Source: Arcobacter arenosus
GTDB lineage: Bacteria > Campylobacterota > Campylobacteria > Campylobacterales > Arcobacteraceae
Length of the DNA: 64,000 bases
Direction of reading: 5' to 3'
NCBI RefSeq assembly: GCF_005771535.1
Contig: NZ_VANU01000003.1
Location: forward strand, 277,809 to 341,808
Shown here one piece after another: positions 52,402 to 60,709 of the stretch; the stretch's first letter is position 1, and each line of letters opens with the position of its first letter. The notes beneath the pieces are model-generated. The model did not search any database, had not been told where the DNA came from, and saw nothing but the letters and a program-made list of their open reading frames with translations. Made by a program: the position numbers and the translations under genes.

Positions 52402-52644
52402 ATGAAAGAAAATCGTGGTATTATAAAAAAATTTTCGATAATGGCAACAGTTTCTGTTGCCATTACGATATTTCTTGGATATCATGTCTCTAATGTTCTT
52501 TTTGGAGATAACTCTTTAGAGGTTTATAACTCTTTAAAACATAAAAAAGAGTATCTTCAAAGTGAAATAAAAAGATTACAACAAGAAAATGCTTATTTAC
52601 AAAAAGAGTATTTTGAATTAAAAAACTTGGAGCCTGAGGAATGA
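52402..52644 (+). CDS. FtsB/DivIC-like septum protein
   Basis: A bitopic inner-membrane protein of 80 residues. A short charged N-terminus (MKENRGIIKK) is followed by one membrane helix at about 11-33 and a periplasmic coiled coil from about 41 to 76 (KKEYLQSEIKRLQQENAYLQ, with a clear heptad pattern). This is the layout of FtsB/DivIC, which join the FtsL/FtsQ division subcomplex. The gene order eno, this gene, AMIN protein is the same in Campylobacter. It overlaps the next gene by 4 bases. Confidence 0.78.
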   Translation: MKENRGIIKKFSIMATVSVAITIFLGYHVSNVLFGDNSLEVYNSLKHKKEYLQSEIKRLQQENAYLQKEYFELKNLEPEE

Positions 52645-53306
52645 AAAGACTATTTACACTTCTACTTATACTATCTGTTAGTTTAATTGCTAGAGAAAAC
52701 CCTTTTGAAGCAACAAACACATACCAAGAAGAAGCAGCAAGATTAATTGAAATCAATGAACCAGAAGATGATTATGCAGTTGAGTTTCAACAAGAGCAAC
52801 ATTATGTTAATGAGATGTATGAAAATATGAATAAGCCTGAGCCTAAGGTTAAACCAGTTACGGAAGAAAAGGTTAAACAAATGATTGAAGAGGTTAAAAA
52901 AGAAGTAAAACCTAAAACAATCATTAAAAAAGAGATTATTATAAAAGAGCCAAAACAAGAAGTTGTTTATGTAAAACCAAGACTTGATATTACAAATGAA
53001 AAAGAGTTACTTCCTTTTCTAAAAATCGAATATGATAATGATAAATTAGATATTCATACAAACTACAAAGTTACAAAGAAAATGACACTTCCAGGTAAAA
53101 AGAAAATCATTTTAGACTTTGGTGCTAAAGAAAATTTTTATACTATAAGAGAAGATTTAAACTCTACAAATTTCCCAAAAATTGCAGTTGGAAATCATAA
53201 AAATGAAAACTATTTTAGAATAGTTGTAGAACTAGCTAATATGCCAGAAGATTATGAAGTTACATATGATGATAAGATGGTAAGTATTATTAAGCTTTAT
53301 GAGTAA
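52641..53306 (+). CDS. Exported AMIN-domain protein
   Basis: Periplasmic protein of 221 residues. A signal peptide (MKRLFTLLLILSVSLIA, then RENPF) lies at the N-terminus. Residues 60-110 form a Lys/Glu/Pro-rich linker, and the C-terminal 100 residues (LLPFLKIEYDNDKLDI to MVSIIKLYE) form an AMIN-like beta domain. AMIN domains target amidases and secretins to peptidoglycan, but no amidase domain is present. The start overlaps the FtsB-like stop (ATGA). A cell-envelope or division role is inferred. Confidence 0.8.
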   Translation: MKRLFTLLLILSVSLIARENPFEATNTYQEEAARLIEINEPEDDYAVEFQQEQHYVNEMYENMNKPEPKVKPVTEEKVKQMIEEVKKEVKPKTIIKKEIIIKEPKQEVVYVKPRLDITNEKELLPFLKIEYDNDKLDIHTNYKVTKKMTLPGKKKIILDFGAKENFYTIREDLNSTNFPKIAVGNHKNENYFRIVVELANMPEDYEVTYDDKMVSIIKLYE

Positions 53307-53328
53307 AAAAACCTAAATAGGTTTTTTT
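53305..53328. terminator. Bidirectional terminator between AMIN protein and antiporter
   Basis: An 11-base stem (AAAAAAACCTA pairing with TAGGTTTTTTT) with a 2-base loop. It is flanked by A and T runs, so it works in both directions. It overlaps the stop codons of both convergent genes. Confidence 0.85.
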
Positions 53329-54491
53329 ACCTTTTTCTTCTCACTATTTTTTAAAAAACTAGCAACAATTCTAATTAAAATCATTACAACTAAAACTTCA
53401 ATAATAGCAGCTAAAATAAAAGCATAATAATAAAACTGTGTAATAGAATGAGTATGATAAGCTAATGTTGCAACAGCAATTAAAAGTGTAATTGGCATCG
53501 AATGGGAAAAACCAATCATAAAAAATTTATTCCATCCCATCTCTTTAATAAACAACATAGAAGCTACAAATCTAATCCCTACCATAGCTACAACAATTAA
53601 AATTGCACTTACAAGTAATCCATCTTGTAATAATGCATCCAATTCAAAAGAAGCTCCAACAGAGATAAAGAAAATAGGCACTAACCATCCAAACCCAAAA
53701 TGCTCTAACTTGTGTGAAAGTTTATTGTTATGCTTCTCAAAAAATGTTGTAATAAATGTTCCAGCAATAAATGCTCCAAAAGCAACTTTTAAATGTAATG
53801 CCATCATAACAGCAATCATTAAAAAGAAAATAGCCATAGATACTCTAATATCTTGTTCTTGGTGATCTTGCTCTGGCATAAGTAAAGCTTTTATTTCAGG
53901 AAACCACCAAATTAGATTATGAAATAGTTTGTAAATAAATAGCATAGAAACTAAAAATGCAATAAATAAAACCATTGTTTTATAAAACTCAATATTAATA
54001 CCAAACTCTAATGCTGCTGATACAGTTGTTAGTGCAAAAATAGAAACGATTTCTCCAATAAGTCCCACTGTAATTGAAAGCTTAATCCAATCAACATCAC
54101 CATACTCTTTCTTTAAAGCAGCTAATAAACCAATAGAAATAAGTGGTAACACAACTATAAAAATTAAGCCAAGATCTAAATAAATAGCAATTAATGCAGA
54201 TAAAGAGAATAAAATCACATTATAAAATATAGATTTTCTTAAAATTGTATTTGATATGGTCATAAGCTTTTTTAAATCAACTTCAAGTCCTGCTAGAAAC
54301 ATCAAATATAAGAAACCTAATTCCGCAACAAGTTCTAATACAGCATGCTCTGTAATAAAAGCAAAATATGCTGCTAAAGCCCCTAACATTATCTCAATAG
54401 TAATAGTAGGAAGTTTTATAAACTTTGATATTAATGGTGAAGAAAATATAATCAAAGATATAGTGATAATGATTAATATTTCTTCAGTCAT
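53313..54491 (-). CDS. Cation/proton antiporter, CPA2 (KefB-like) membrane domain
   Basis: Integral membrane protein of 392 residues with about 12 helices and the Na+/H+ exchanger fold. Family blocks are ITISNTIL-like loops, LAELGFLYLMFLAGLEVDLKKL (helix 3) and AFGAFIAGTFITTFFEKHN, with VGASFELDALLQDG near residue 290. There is no cytosolic RCK or TrkA-N domain, unlike full KefB/KefC. It probably exchanges Na+ or K+ for H+. It lies 9 bases after bioB in the same direction. Confidence 0.88.
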   Translation of the reverse strand: MTEEILIIITISLIIFSSPLISKFIKLPTITIEIMLGALAAYFAFITEHAVLELVAELGFLYLMFLAGLEVDLKKLMTISNTILRKSIFYNVILFSLSALIAIYLDLGLIFIVVLPLISIGLLAALKKEYGDVDWIKLSITVGLIGEIVSIFALTTVSAALEFGINIEFYKTMVLFIAFLVSMLFIYKLFHNLIWWFPEIKALLMPEQDHQEQDIRVSMAIFFLMIAVMMALHLKVAFGAFIAGTFITTFFEKHNNKLSHKLEHFGFGWLVPIFFISVGASFELDALLQDGLLVSAILIVVAMVGIRFVASMLFIKEMGWNKFFMIGFSHSMPITLLIAVATLAYHTHSITQFYYYAFILAAIIEVLVVMILIRIVASFLKNSEKKKVKKPI

Positions 54492-54500
54492 TACTTATTC

Positions 54501-55349
54501 CTAGTTAATTTCTCTAGTAATAGAAAAACCTAATTTTTCAAGTTCTCTTATATCATCTTGTGGAGATTTTCCTGCAGTTGTTAAGTAATCGCCTATAACA
54601 AAGGCATTTGCACCTTTTTCAAAGATTTTATACTCTTCATCTCCAAACATCAATTCTCTTCCACCAGCAACCATAATTTTTTTTGCATTTGGAACCATTT
54701 TTCTTGTTAAGGTAATAAGTTCAAAAGCCTCTTCTCTTGTTATAGAATTTTCTACTATTGGTAAAGCTTTATTTGGATGGAAAAAATTAATAGGAACATT
54801 CATTGGATCCAATGAAGCAATTGATTCAAGCATTGATACCCTTTGCTCTTGAGTTTCACCTAATCCAAAAATTCCTCCACAAACAAGTCTTAGTCCAACT
54901 TGTTTTACATTCTTACAAGTTTGATATCTTTCATCCCAAGTATGTGTTGTAACAATTTCAGGATAGAAATCCCTTGCAGTTTCCAAGTTATGATTATATG
55001 CATCAACACCAGCTTCTTTTAAAGTCTCTAATTGCTCCACACTTGCAGTTCCATTACATGCAATTAAAATCAATCCTAGATTCTCTTTTTTAACTGCCCT
55101 TGCTGCTTCACAAACAAAAGCTAATCTTTTGTCTGTAAGACCTTTTCCTGCAGTTACTAGACAAAAACCATTTGCGTTATTTGCTCTAGCTCTTTTTGCT
55201 TCTTCAACTATTTGTTCAATCTGTTTTTGTTTATATCTTTGAATATCAGCTTTATATTTTACACTTTGGGTACAAAACTTACAATCTTCATTACATGTGC
55301 CACTTTCAATATTACAAATTGCACATAAAAATATTTGTTCACTTCTCAT
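54501..55349 (-). CDS. bioB: Biotin synthase BioB
   Basis: Radical SAM enzyme that inserts sulfur into dethiobiotin. The cluster ligands are in GTCNEDCKFCTQS (residues 17-29). YNHNLETARDFYPEIVTTH, LVCGGIFGLGE and INFFHPNKALP are BioB blocks, and the second cluster Arg is in VAGGRELMF. At 282 residues it is shorter at the N-terminus than E. coli BioB, which is normal in Campylobacterota. It overlaps the phosphodiesterase gene by 11 bases. Confidence 0.94.
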   Translation of the reverse strand: MRSEQIFLCAICNIESGTCNEDCKFCTQSVKYKADIQRYKQKQIEQIVEEAKRARANNANGFCLVTAGKGLTDKRLAFVCEAARAVKKENLGLILIACNGTASVEQLETLKEAGVDAYNHNLETARDFYPEIVTTHTWDERYQTCKNVKQVGLRLVCGGIFGLGETQEQRVSMLESIASLDPMNVPINFFHPNKALPIVENSITREEAFELITLTRKMVPNAKKIMVAGGRELMFGDEEYKIFEKGANAFVIGDYLTTAGKSPQDDIRELEKLGFSITREIN

Positions 55350-55851
55350 AAATTATCTCTTTTTTTAAAAACTCTTTTTTATTTATATCCCTTGAGTAAT
55401 AGTTGATTATATACTCATTATCTTTAATTTCAAGCAACACACATTCTACTAAAGGTTTCTCTCTAGCGCACACTTCACCAGGATTTAGAAAAAGTGTATT
55501 ATTTTTATATTCACTTTCAAAAATGTGTGTATGACCAAAAATCACCACATCACAATCACCTGTCATATAATAAGGTAAATGCATTAACTTAAAAGTAGTC
55601 TCCTTTATCTTGAAAGGATAAGGCTCCTGCTTTATATTATATTTATTGGAAATAGAGATTAATGACATATCATTATTTCCAAATACGCTTACATATGTAA
55701 GTTCAGATTCTTCTAATAATTTTAAATTCTCTTCCAAGCATAAGTCACCAGCATGGATAAGATATTCTGCACCATTCTTTTTTAATAGAGAAATCACCTC
55801 TTTAGTATATTCTACTTTGAAGTGACTATCTGATAAAACCCCTATTTTCAT
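55339..55851 (-). CDS. YfcE/MJ0936-type metallophosphodiesterase
   Basis: Calcineurin-like phosphoesterase of 170 residues. Metal ligands appear in order: IGVLSDSHFK (D7, H9), IHAGDLC, VFGNNDM and IFGHTHIFE, with FLNPGEV near the end. Family members hydrolyse phosphodiesters in vitro; the natural substrate is usually unknown. It lies between topA (8 bases) and bioB (overlap), so it is probably co-transcribed with both. Confidence 0.9.
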   Translation of the reverse strand: MKIGVLSDSHFKVEYTKEVISLLKKNGAEYLIHAGDLCLEENLKLLEESELTYVSVFGNNDMSLISISNKYNIKQEPYPFKIKETTFKLMHLPYYMTGDCDVVIFGHTHIFESEYKNNTLFLNPGEVCAREKPLVECVLLEIKDNEYIINYYSRDINKKEFLKKEIIYEK

Positions 55852-55859
55852 ATTAAAAT

Positions 55860-58214
55860 TTATTTATCTGTTTTTTTAGTCGTTGTTTTTTTCGCTGTAG
55901 TTTTTTTTCTACTAGTGGTTTTTTTTGCTGTAGTTTTTTTTGTTGCACTACCCTTTGATTTTGGGTCTTTAGAAATTATCTCTTTTACTTCTTCTAAAGT
56001 TAATTCTTGGGCATCAACACCTTTAGGAATTTTAAAATTTTTTCTTCCTTGCTTAATGTAAGGTCCATATCTTCCATCTAAAATCTGAATCTTATCTTCT
56101 GCAAAATCTTGGATTAAAGCCTTAGCTTTTGCTTCATCAATCTCTTGAATAACTTCTAAAGCTCTAGGTAATTCAATCGTATAAGGATCATCAGTTTTAA
56201 GTGAATAATATTTTGTTTTAACCTGTAAATAAGGACCAAATCTTCCAATATTTGCTTTTATATCTTCACCCTCATTAGTTTGCCCAACGACTCTTGGTAA
56301 AGTAAATAAAAATAATGCCTCTTCAAGGGTAATTGTATCCATATTTAAATGATCAGGAATAGCAACGAATTTTGGCTTTTCTTCATCATCTTTTGTTCCA
56401 ATTTGAACAAATGGACCAAATCTTCCAACTCTTGCACTTATTGGTTTCCCAGATTTTGGATCAATTCCTATCTCTCTTACTTGAAGATAATCTTCTTTAT
56501 TAACACTCTCTTCTTTTTCATTTATTGTTTTTTTGAAATCACCATAAAACTCATTCATAACTTGTTGCCAAGCTATTTTTCCATCAGCAATTTCATCAAA
56601 CTCCTCTTCAACTTTTGCAGTAAATCCTAAATCTACAATCTCAGGAAAATGGTCAACTAAGAAACTATTTACTATCTCACCTGTTGGTGTTGGTGCAAGT
56701 TTTTTATCTTCTGTTCGTTCTACATATTCCCTTGCTTGAATAGTTGAAATAGTTGGAGCATAAGTTGATGGTCTTCCAATCCCTTCACTCTCTAACTTTT
56801 TAACCAAGCTAGCCTCAGTATATCTAGCAGGCGGTTTAGTAAAATTTTGTTCTAAATCTAGTTTTTCTAAATCTAAAATTGTCCCAACTTTAATAGTTGG
56901 CAAGATTTTTTCACTACTATCAAGGGCTGCTTCAGGATTATCACTTCCTTCAGTATAAGCTTTCATAAAACCTGCAAAAATAATTCTTTGTCCCTTTGTT
57001 TGAAATTCAAACTCTTTATCTTTTCCTGCACTAATTTTATAAGTGGTGTTTGCTATTTTTGCTGGTGCCATTTGTGTTGCTAAAGTTCTTTTCCAAATTA
57101 AATCATATAATTTAAATTGTGCATTATCAACATATGGTTTTATTTCACTTGGTTTTAAAGCTAAATTTACAGGTCTAATTGCTTCGTGAGCCTCTTGCGC
57201 TCCCTTTGCTTTTGATTTATAAACTCTTGGTTTACTTAAAGAATACTCTTTTCCATACTCATTTTCTATAACTTCTTTTGCCTTACTTGTAGCAACTTTT
57301 GAAAGATTTAATGAGTCAGTTCTCATATATGTGATTAAACCACCTGAATGTCCTGGAATATTACCAACATTTCCTTCATATAATTGTTGAGCAATTACCA
57401 TTGTTTGTTTTACAGATAATCCAATCTTTCTACTAGCCTCTTGTTGTAGTGTTGAAGTTGTAAATGGAGCAGCAGGATTTCTTGTACTTTCTTTCTCTTC
57501 AATATCTATTAATTGGAAATTACCTTGATTTATTGAAGATTCTATCGCTTTTGCTTGTTGTTCATTTTCTACTTTTTCATTTTTTCCATCTATTTTTGCC
57601 AATAATGAATCAAAAGATGGATTTATAAACTCAGCTTTTATTCTCCAATACTCTTCAGGAACAAAGGCTCTAATCTCATTTTCTCTATCAACAATAATTC
57701 TAACAGCAACAGATTGAACTCTACCTGCACTAAGACCATATCTTACTTTTTTCCAAAGTAATGGAGAAAGTTCATAACCAACAGCTCTATCTAAAATTCT
57801 TCTTGCTTGTTGAGCATCTACTAAGTGTTGGTTTACTTCCCTTGGGTTATTAATAGCTTCTAAAATAGCATCTTTTGTAATTTCATGAAATACAATTCTT
57901 TTAAGTGGGTTTTTTTCAATTTTTAGTGCAGGAATTAGGTGCCATGCAATAGCCTCTCCCTCTCTATCTTCATCGGCTGCTAGGTAAATAGTAGTATCTT
58001 TTGAAATCTCTTTTTTTAAATCACTGATAACTTTTTTCTTATCAGTTGAGATTAAATATTTTGGTTCAAAATTGTTTTCTGGATCAAAGCCTAATTTTGA
58101 CTTTGGAAGGTCTCTTACATGCCCCATTGAGGCCATTACTTTATAGTCTTTTCCTAAAAACTTTGATATTGTTTTTGCTTTTGCTGGTGACTCTACTATT
58201 ACTAAATTCTTCAC
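55860..58214 (-). CDS. topA: DNA topoisomerase I TopA
   Basis: Type IA topoisomerase that relaxes negative supercoils. The Toprim start is NLVIVESPAKAKTISKFLG with AADEDREGEAIAWH later. The catalytic Tyr is in GLITYMRTDSLNLS, near residue 297. The C-terminus carries TopA repeats without clear zinc-ribbon Cys (VGRFGPFVQIG, IGRFGPYLQVK and DGRYGPYIKQG) and a 30-residue Lys/Thr-rich tail, probably for DNA binding. The 784 residues are normal for the group. It is upstream of the phosphodiesterase gene. Confidence 0.96.
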   Translation of the reverse strand: MKNLVIVESPAKAKTISKFLGKDYKVMASMGHVRDLPKSKLGFDPENNFEPKYLISTDKKKVISDLKKEISKDTTIYLAADEDREGEAIAWHLIPALKIEKNPLKRIVFHEITKDAILEAINNPREVNQHLVDAQQARRILDRAVGYELSPLLWKKVRYGLSAGRVQSVAVRIIVDRENEIRAFVPEEYWRIKAEFINPSFDSLLAKIDGKNEKVENEQQAKAIESSINQGNFQLIDIEEKESTRNPAAPFTTSTLQQEASRKIGLSVKQTMVIAQQLYEGNVGNIPGHSGGLITYMRTDSLNLSKVATSKAKEVIENEYGKEYSLSKPRVYKSKAKGAQEAHEAIRPVNLALKPSEIKPYVDNAQFKLYDLIWKRTLATQMAPAKIANTTYKISAGKDKEFEFQTKGQRIIFAGFMKAYTEGSDNPEAALDSSEKILPTIKVGTILDLEKLDLEQNFTKPPARYTEASLVKKLESEGIGRPSTYAPTISTIQAREYVERTEDKKLAPTPTGEIVNSFLVDHFPEIVDLGFTAKVEEEFDEIADGKIAWQQVMNEFYGDFKKTINEKEESVNKEDYLQVREIGIDPKSGKPISARVGRFGPFVQIGTKDDEEKPKFVAIPDHLNMDTITLEEALFLFTLPRVVGQTNEGEDIKANIGRFGPYLQVKTKYYSLKTDDPYTIELPRALEVIQEIDEAKAKALIQDFAEDKIQILDGRYGPYIKQGRKNFKIPKGVDAQELTLEEVKEIISKDPKSKGSATKKTTAKKTTSRKKTTAKKTTTKKTDK

Positions 58215-58280
58215 TAAAACTACCCTTACACTTATTATAAATCACGCATTCTAGCATAAAAAAATTAAAAGCATTTAATA

Positions 58281-59060
58281 TTAAAAAATTATGATCTCTT
58301 CTTGAATTTCTATATTAAACTGCTCTTTTATCCTATTTTTTGCTTCATTTATTAGATACATTGCATCCTCAAAAGTTCCTTCACCCTCATTTACTAAAAA
58401 ATTCGCATGAACCTTTGAGAAACTCATATCACCTTTTTTTAATCCTTTTAAACCAACCTGCTCTATCAATCTTCCAGCATAATCACCTTCAGGATTTTTA
58501 AAACAACTTCCCGCACTTGGAGTGTGGGGTTGGTTATCTCTCATTTTTTTAAACATTTCACTTTTTTCTTTTGAATACCCAGAAGATAAATTAAATACAA
58601 GCTCATAAACTATAGTATTGATATTTGTAAATCTATACCCATATTGAATACCTTCTTTTTTTATATAACCATCTTTTGTCTTAATAGAATCTATATAATT
58701 AAAAATCTCCCATTCTTTTAAGCCTGCATTCATTTTTATAAGCCCCCCTAAATTACCAGGAAGTCTCCCTAAAAACTCAAAATTAGCTAAATCATGTTTT
58801 TTGGCATATGATAAAAGTTTACCTGATTTTACTGCACAACCCACATAAAGTTTGTCATCTTTTTGTTCAATATACTCAAAAGCTTTTCCAAGCTTTGCAA
58901 ATTTTGGTGGGTCATTTGATACTAAAATATTATTAGCTTGTCCAATAATTTGATAATCATCATAATCACCTATCTCATTTATGTTTAAAACTTCACAAAT
59001 GGGACCTATTTTTATTGAACTATATTTTTTAAAATCAATCTCTTCAAAGAAGTTTTTCAT
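58281..59060 (-). CDS. murB: UDP-N-acetylenolpyruvoylglucosamine reductase MurB
   Basis: FAD enzyme that reduces the enolpyruvyl group to make UDP-MurNAc for peptidoglycan. Blocks are YSSIKIGPICEV at the N-terminus, FEFLGRLPGNLGGLIKMNAGL (FAD and substrate site), PSAGSCFKNPEGDYAGRLIEQ with the proton-donor Ser, and VHANFLVNEGEG. At 259 residues it is the short type II form known from Campylobacter and Helicobacter. It shares one base with the mqnD stop. The 66-base gap after it precedes topA. Confidence 0.94.
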   Translation of the reverse strand: MKNFFEEIDFKKYSSIKIGPICEVLNINEIGDYDDYQIIGQANNILVSNDPPKFAKLGKAFEYIEQKDDKLYVGCAVKSGKLLSYAKKHDLANFEFLGRLPGNLGGLIKMNAGLKEWEIFNYIDSIKTKDGYIKKEGIQYGYRFTNINTIVYELVFNLSSGYSKEKSEMFKKMRDNQPHTPSAGSCFKNPEGDYAGRLIEQVGLKGLKKGDMSFSKVHANFLVNEGEGTFEDAMYLINEAKNRIKEQFNIEIQEEIIIF

Positions 59061-59923
59061 TATTTAGCTCTAAATTCCTCATACTCACTTGGAATTAAAA
59101 AATCTTTTGCTTTTATTAGATTTTCATAATACCCATGTTTATATCCAAGCTCAAAAAGTTTGTCTAATGCTTTAAATTGAATTTCACTTAGCTCTACAGA
59201 GTTATCATTTGCATATAAATCTAAATATGTATCTAAAGTATCAGCATCTACCCTAATTAAACCTTTTTCAAGTAACATAGGAGCTAAAACTTTTCTATTT
59301 TTATTTGCAACATCAACAGCTTTAATAAGTGTGTTCTCATAATCAATTGCACTATGAAGAGGAATTGATCTTCTTAAGCACATACCTCCTAATGGTAATG
59401 GTAAGTCACCTCCACTAAGTTCAACCCAAATATCCCACATCTCTCGTTCTACTTCAAGTTCATCATTAAAAGTTAGAATTGACTCATGAATTAATACACC
59501 TGCGTCAACTTCTCCATCTAATACAGCTTGTTCGATATCTAAAAAGTTCATATATGTGATTCTAGCTTCAGGATAAGCTATTTTAAATAGAAGTGCATTT
59601 GTCGTAAACTCACCACTAAGTGCAACTTTAAAATTTCTTTTTAGTTTTGTACCTTTTTTCTTAATTAGTTTAGGTCCGTAACCCTCCCCAAAAGAAACAG
59701 CCGTTTTAAGTAAAGCATAATCATCCTTTACTAAAGGATATAAGGCAAAAGAAATGGCACAAACATCATATTCACCTTTTAAAGTTGCTTGATTTAATGT
59801 CTCAATATCATCAGCTATATTTTCAAATTTTGCATCTTTAGCAGTAACCCAACCAAACTTAATAGCATAATACATAAAAATATCATCAGCATCAGGAGAA
59901 TGTGCAACACTTATTGTTTTCAA
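59060..59923 (-). CDS. mqnD: 1,4-dihydroxy-6-naphthoate synthase MqnD
   Basis: Enzyme of the futalosine route to menaquinone. The N-terminus TISVAHSPDADDIFMYYAIKF and YDVCAISFALYPLV, the GYGPKLIKKK segment and GEVDAGVLIHES match MqnD, a periplasmic-binding-protein fold used as a cytoplasmic enzyme. I chose the TTG at 59923 (287 residues) because AAAGG lies 6 bases upstream and the protein then begins LKTISVAHSP-like; a longer frame from 59971 adds 16 residues with no family match. It starts the mqnD-murB pair. Confidence 0.88.
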   Translation of the reverse strand: MKTISVAHSPDADDIFMYYAIKFGWVTAKDAKFENIADDIETLNQATLKGEYDVCAISFALYPLVKDDYALLKTAVSFGEGYGPKLIKKKGTKLKRNFKVALSGEFTTNALLFKIAYPEARITYMNFLDIEQAVLDGEVDAGVLIHESILTFNDELEVEREMWDIWVELSGGDLPLPLGGMCLRRSIPLHSAIDYENTLIKAVDVANKNRKVLAPMLLEKGLIRVDADTLDTYLDLYANDNSVELSEIQFKALDKLFELGYKHGYYENLIKAKDFLIPSEYEEFRAK

Positions 59924-60038
59924 GATAGACCTTTTATCATAAATTTGTATGGGATTGTAACAAGTTATCAATTACTTTTTGTTTAGCCTCGTTTGTACAC
60001 TAAATATTCAATTATGTCATGCTAAATTCATAAAGAAG

Positions 60039-60047
60039 TGTTAAAAT
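60039..60047 (+). promoter_or_regulatory. Extended -10 promoter of the flavodoxin-fold gene
   Basis: TGTTAAAAT, about 31 bases before the ATG. A strong ribosome site, AAGGGGG, is at 60066-60072. Confidence 0.5.
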
Positions 60048-60077
60048 TTTATAAGTACTCAATATAAGGGGGAACTC

Positions 60078-60680
60078 ATGAGAGTTAAAATTATTGACTG
60101 TACGGAAAAACAACATAAAGATGTTGAAAAAATTGTAAATTTTATAAGTGATTATTTACAAAAAAACAATGTCAATTACACAAAATTAACTTTAAAAGAG
60201 TTACAATTTGCTCAATGTACTGAATGTAGATGCTGTACACAGAAAAAAAGTGATGAACCTGTAAAGTGTGTTTTAAAAGATGACTTAAATGATGAACTAG
60301 ATAATATTGAAGCTGCAAATAGATATATAATCTTAGCAGATAGAAATAATCTATTCTCAAAAAATAAGGTTCATGAAAAATTCTCCCAAAGACTAGTTGC
60401 ATATTACTATTGGCCATATGGGCAAGTGCAATCTACATTAAGAAGAGTAGCTCAAGCAAAAAGCTCTATTTTGATAAATTATAATACTACAAAATATTTT
60501 ATGAATCATAGTTTTTATACCTCTAAACACTACATGGAACATACTTCTGCCTCAATAGGAGCAAAAGTTATCGACTGGCAAGCAATAACTCCAAAAAAAG
60601 ATATTATCAAAAGCTATGAAAAAAGATTAATTGAGATGATAGATAAACTTTTACACTCTTTTGTACAAAGAGCCTCTTAA
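60078..60680 (+). CDS. NADPH-dependent FMN reductase-like flavodoxin-fold protein
   Basis: A protein of 200 residues with the NAD(P)H-dependent FMN reductase outline: an N-terminal strand (VKIIDCTEKQHKD) and an iron-sulfur or metal-type Cys cluster FAQCTECRCCTQ near residue 50, followed by CVLKDDLNDELDNIEAA. The RYIILADRNNLFSKNKVHEKF stretch takes the place of the usual flavin-binding text and is unusual. RLVAYYYWPYGQ and the helical end are ordinary. It stands alone between two minus-strand genes. The electron acceptor is unknown. Confidence 0.72.
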   Translation: MRVKIIDCTEKQHKDVEKIVNFISDYLQKNNVNYTKLTLKELQFAQCTECRCCTQKKSDEPVKCVLKDDLNDELDNIEAANRYIILADRNNLFSKNKVHEKFSQRLVAYYYWPYGQVQSTLRRVAQAKSSILINYNTTKYFMNHSFYTSKHYMEHTSASIGAKVIDWQAITPKKDIIKSYEKRLIEMIDKLLHSFVQRAS

Positions 60681-60691
60681 ATTTTTTGGAC

Positions 60692-60709
60692 ATTAGGAAA
60701 AATCCTAAT
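60692..60709. terminator. Possible terminator hairpin
   Basis: ATTAGGA and TCCTAAT separated by AAAA, between the reductase gene and nuoN. It overlaps the nuoN stop codon. The T tract is poor on the plus strand, so function is uncertain. Confidence 0.4.

Noticed and set aside
55866-55960. Repeat-like A/T-rich stretch at the end of topA
   Set aside because: It is the coding sequence of the Lys/Thr-rich tail, not a separate repeat or array.
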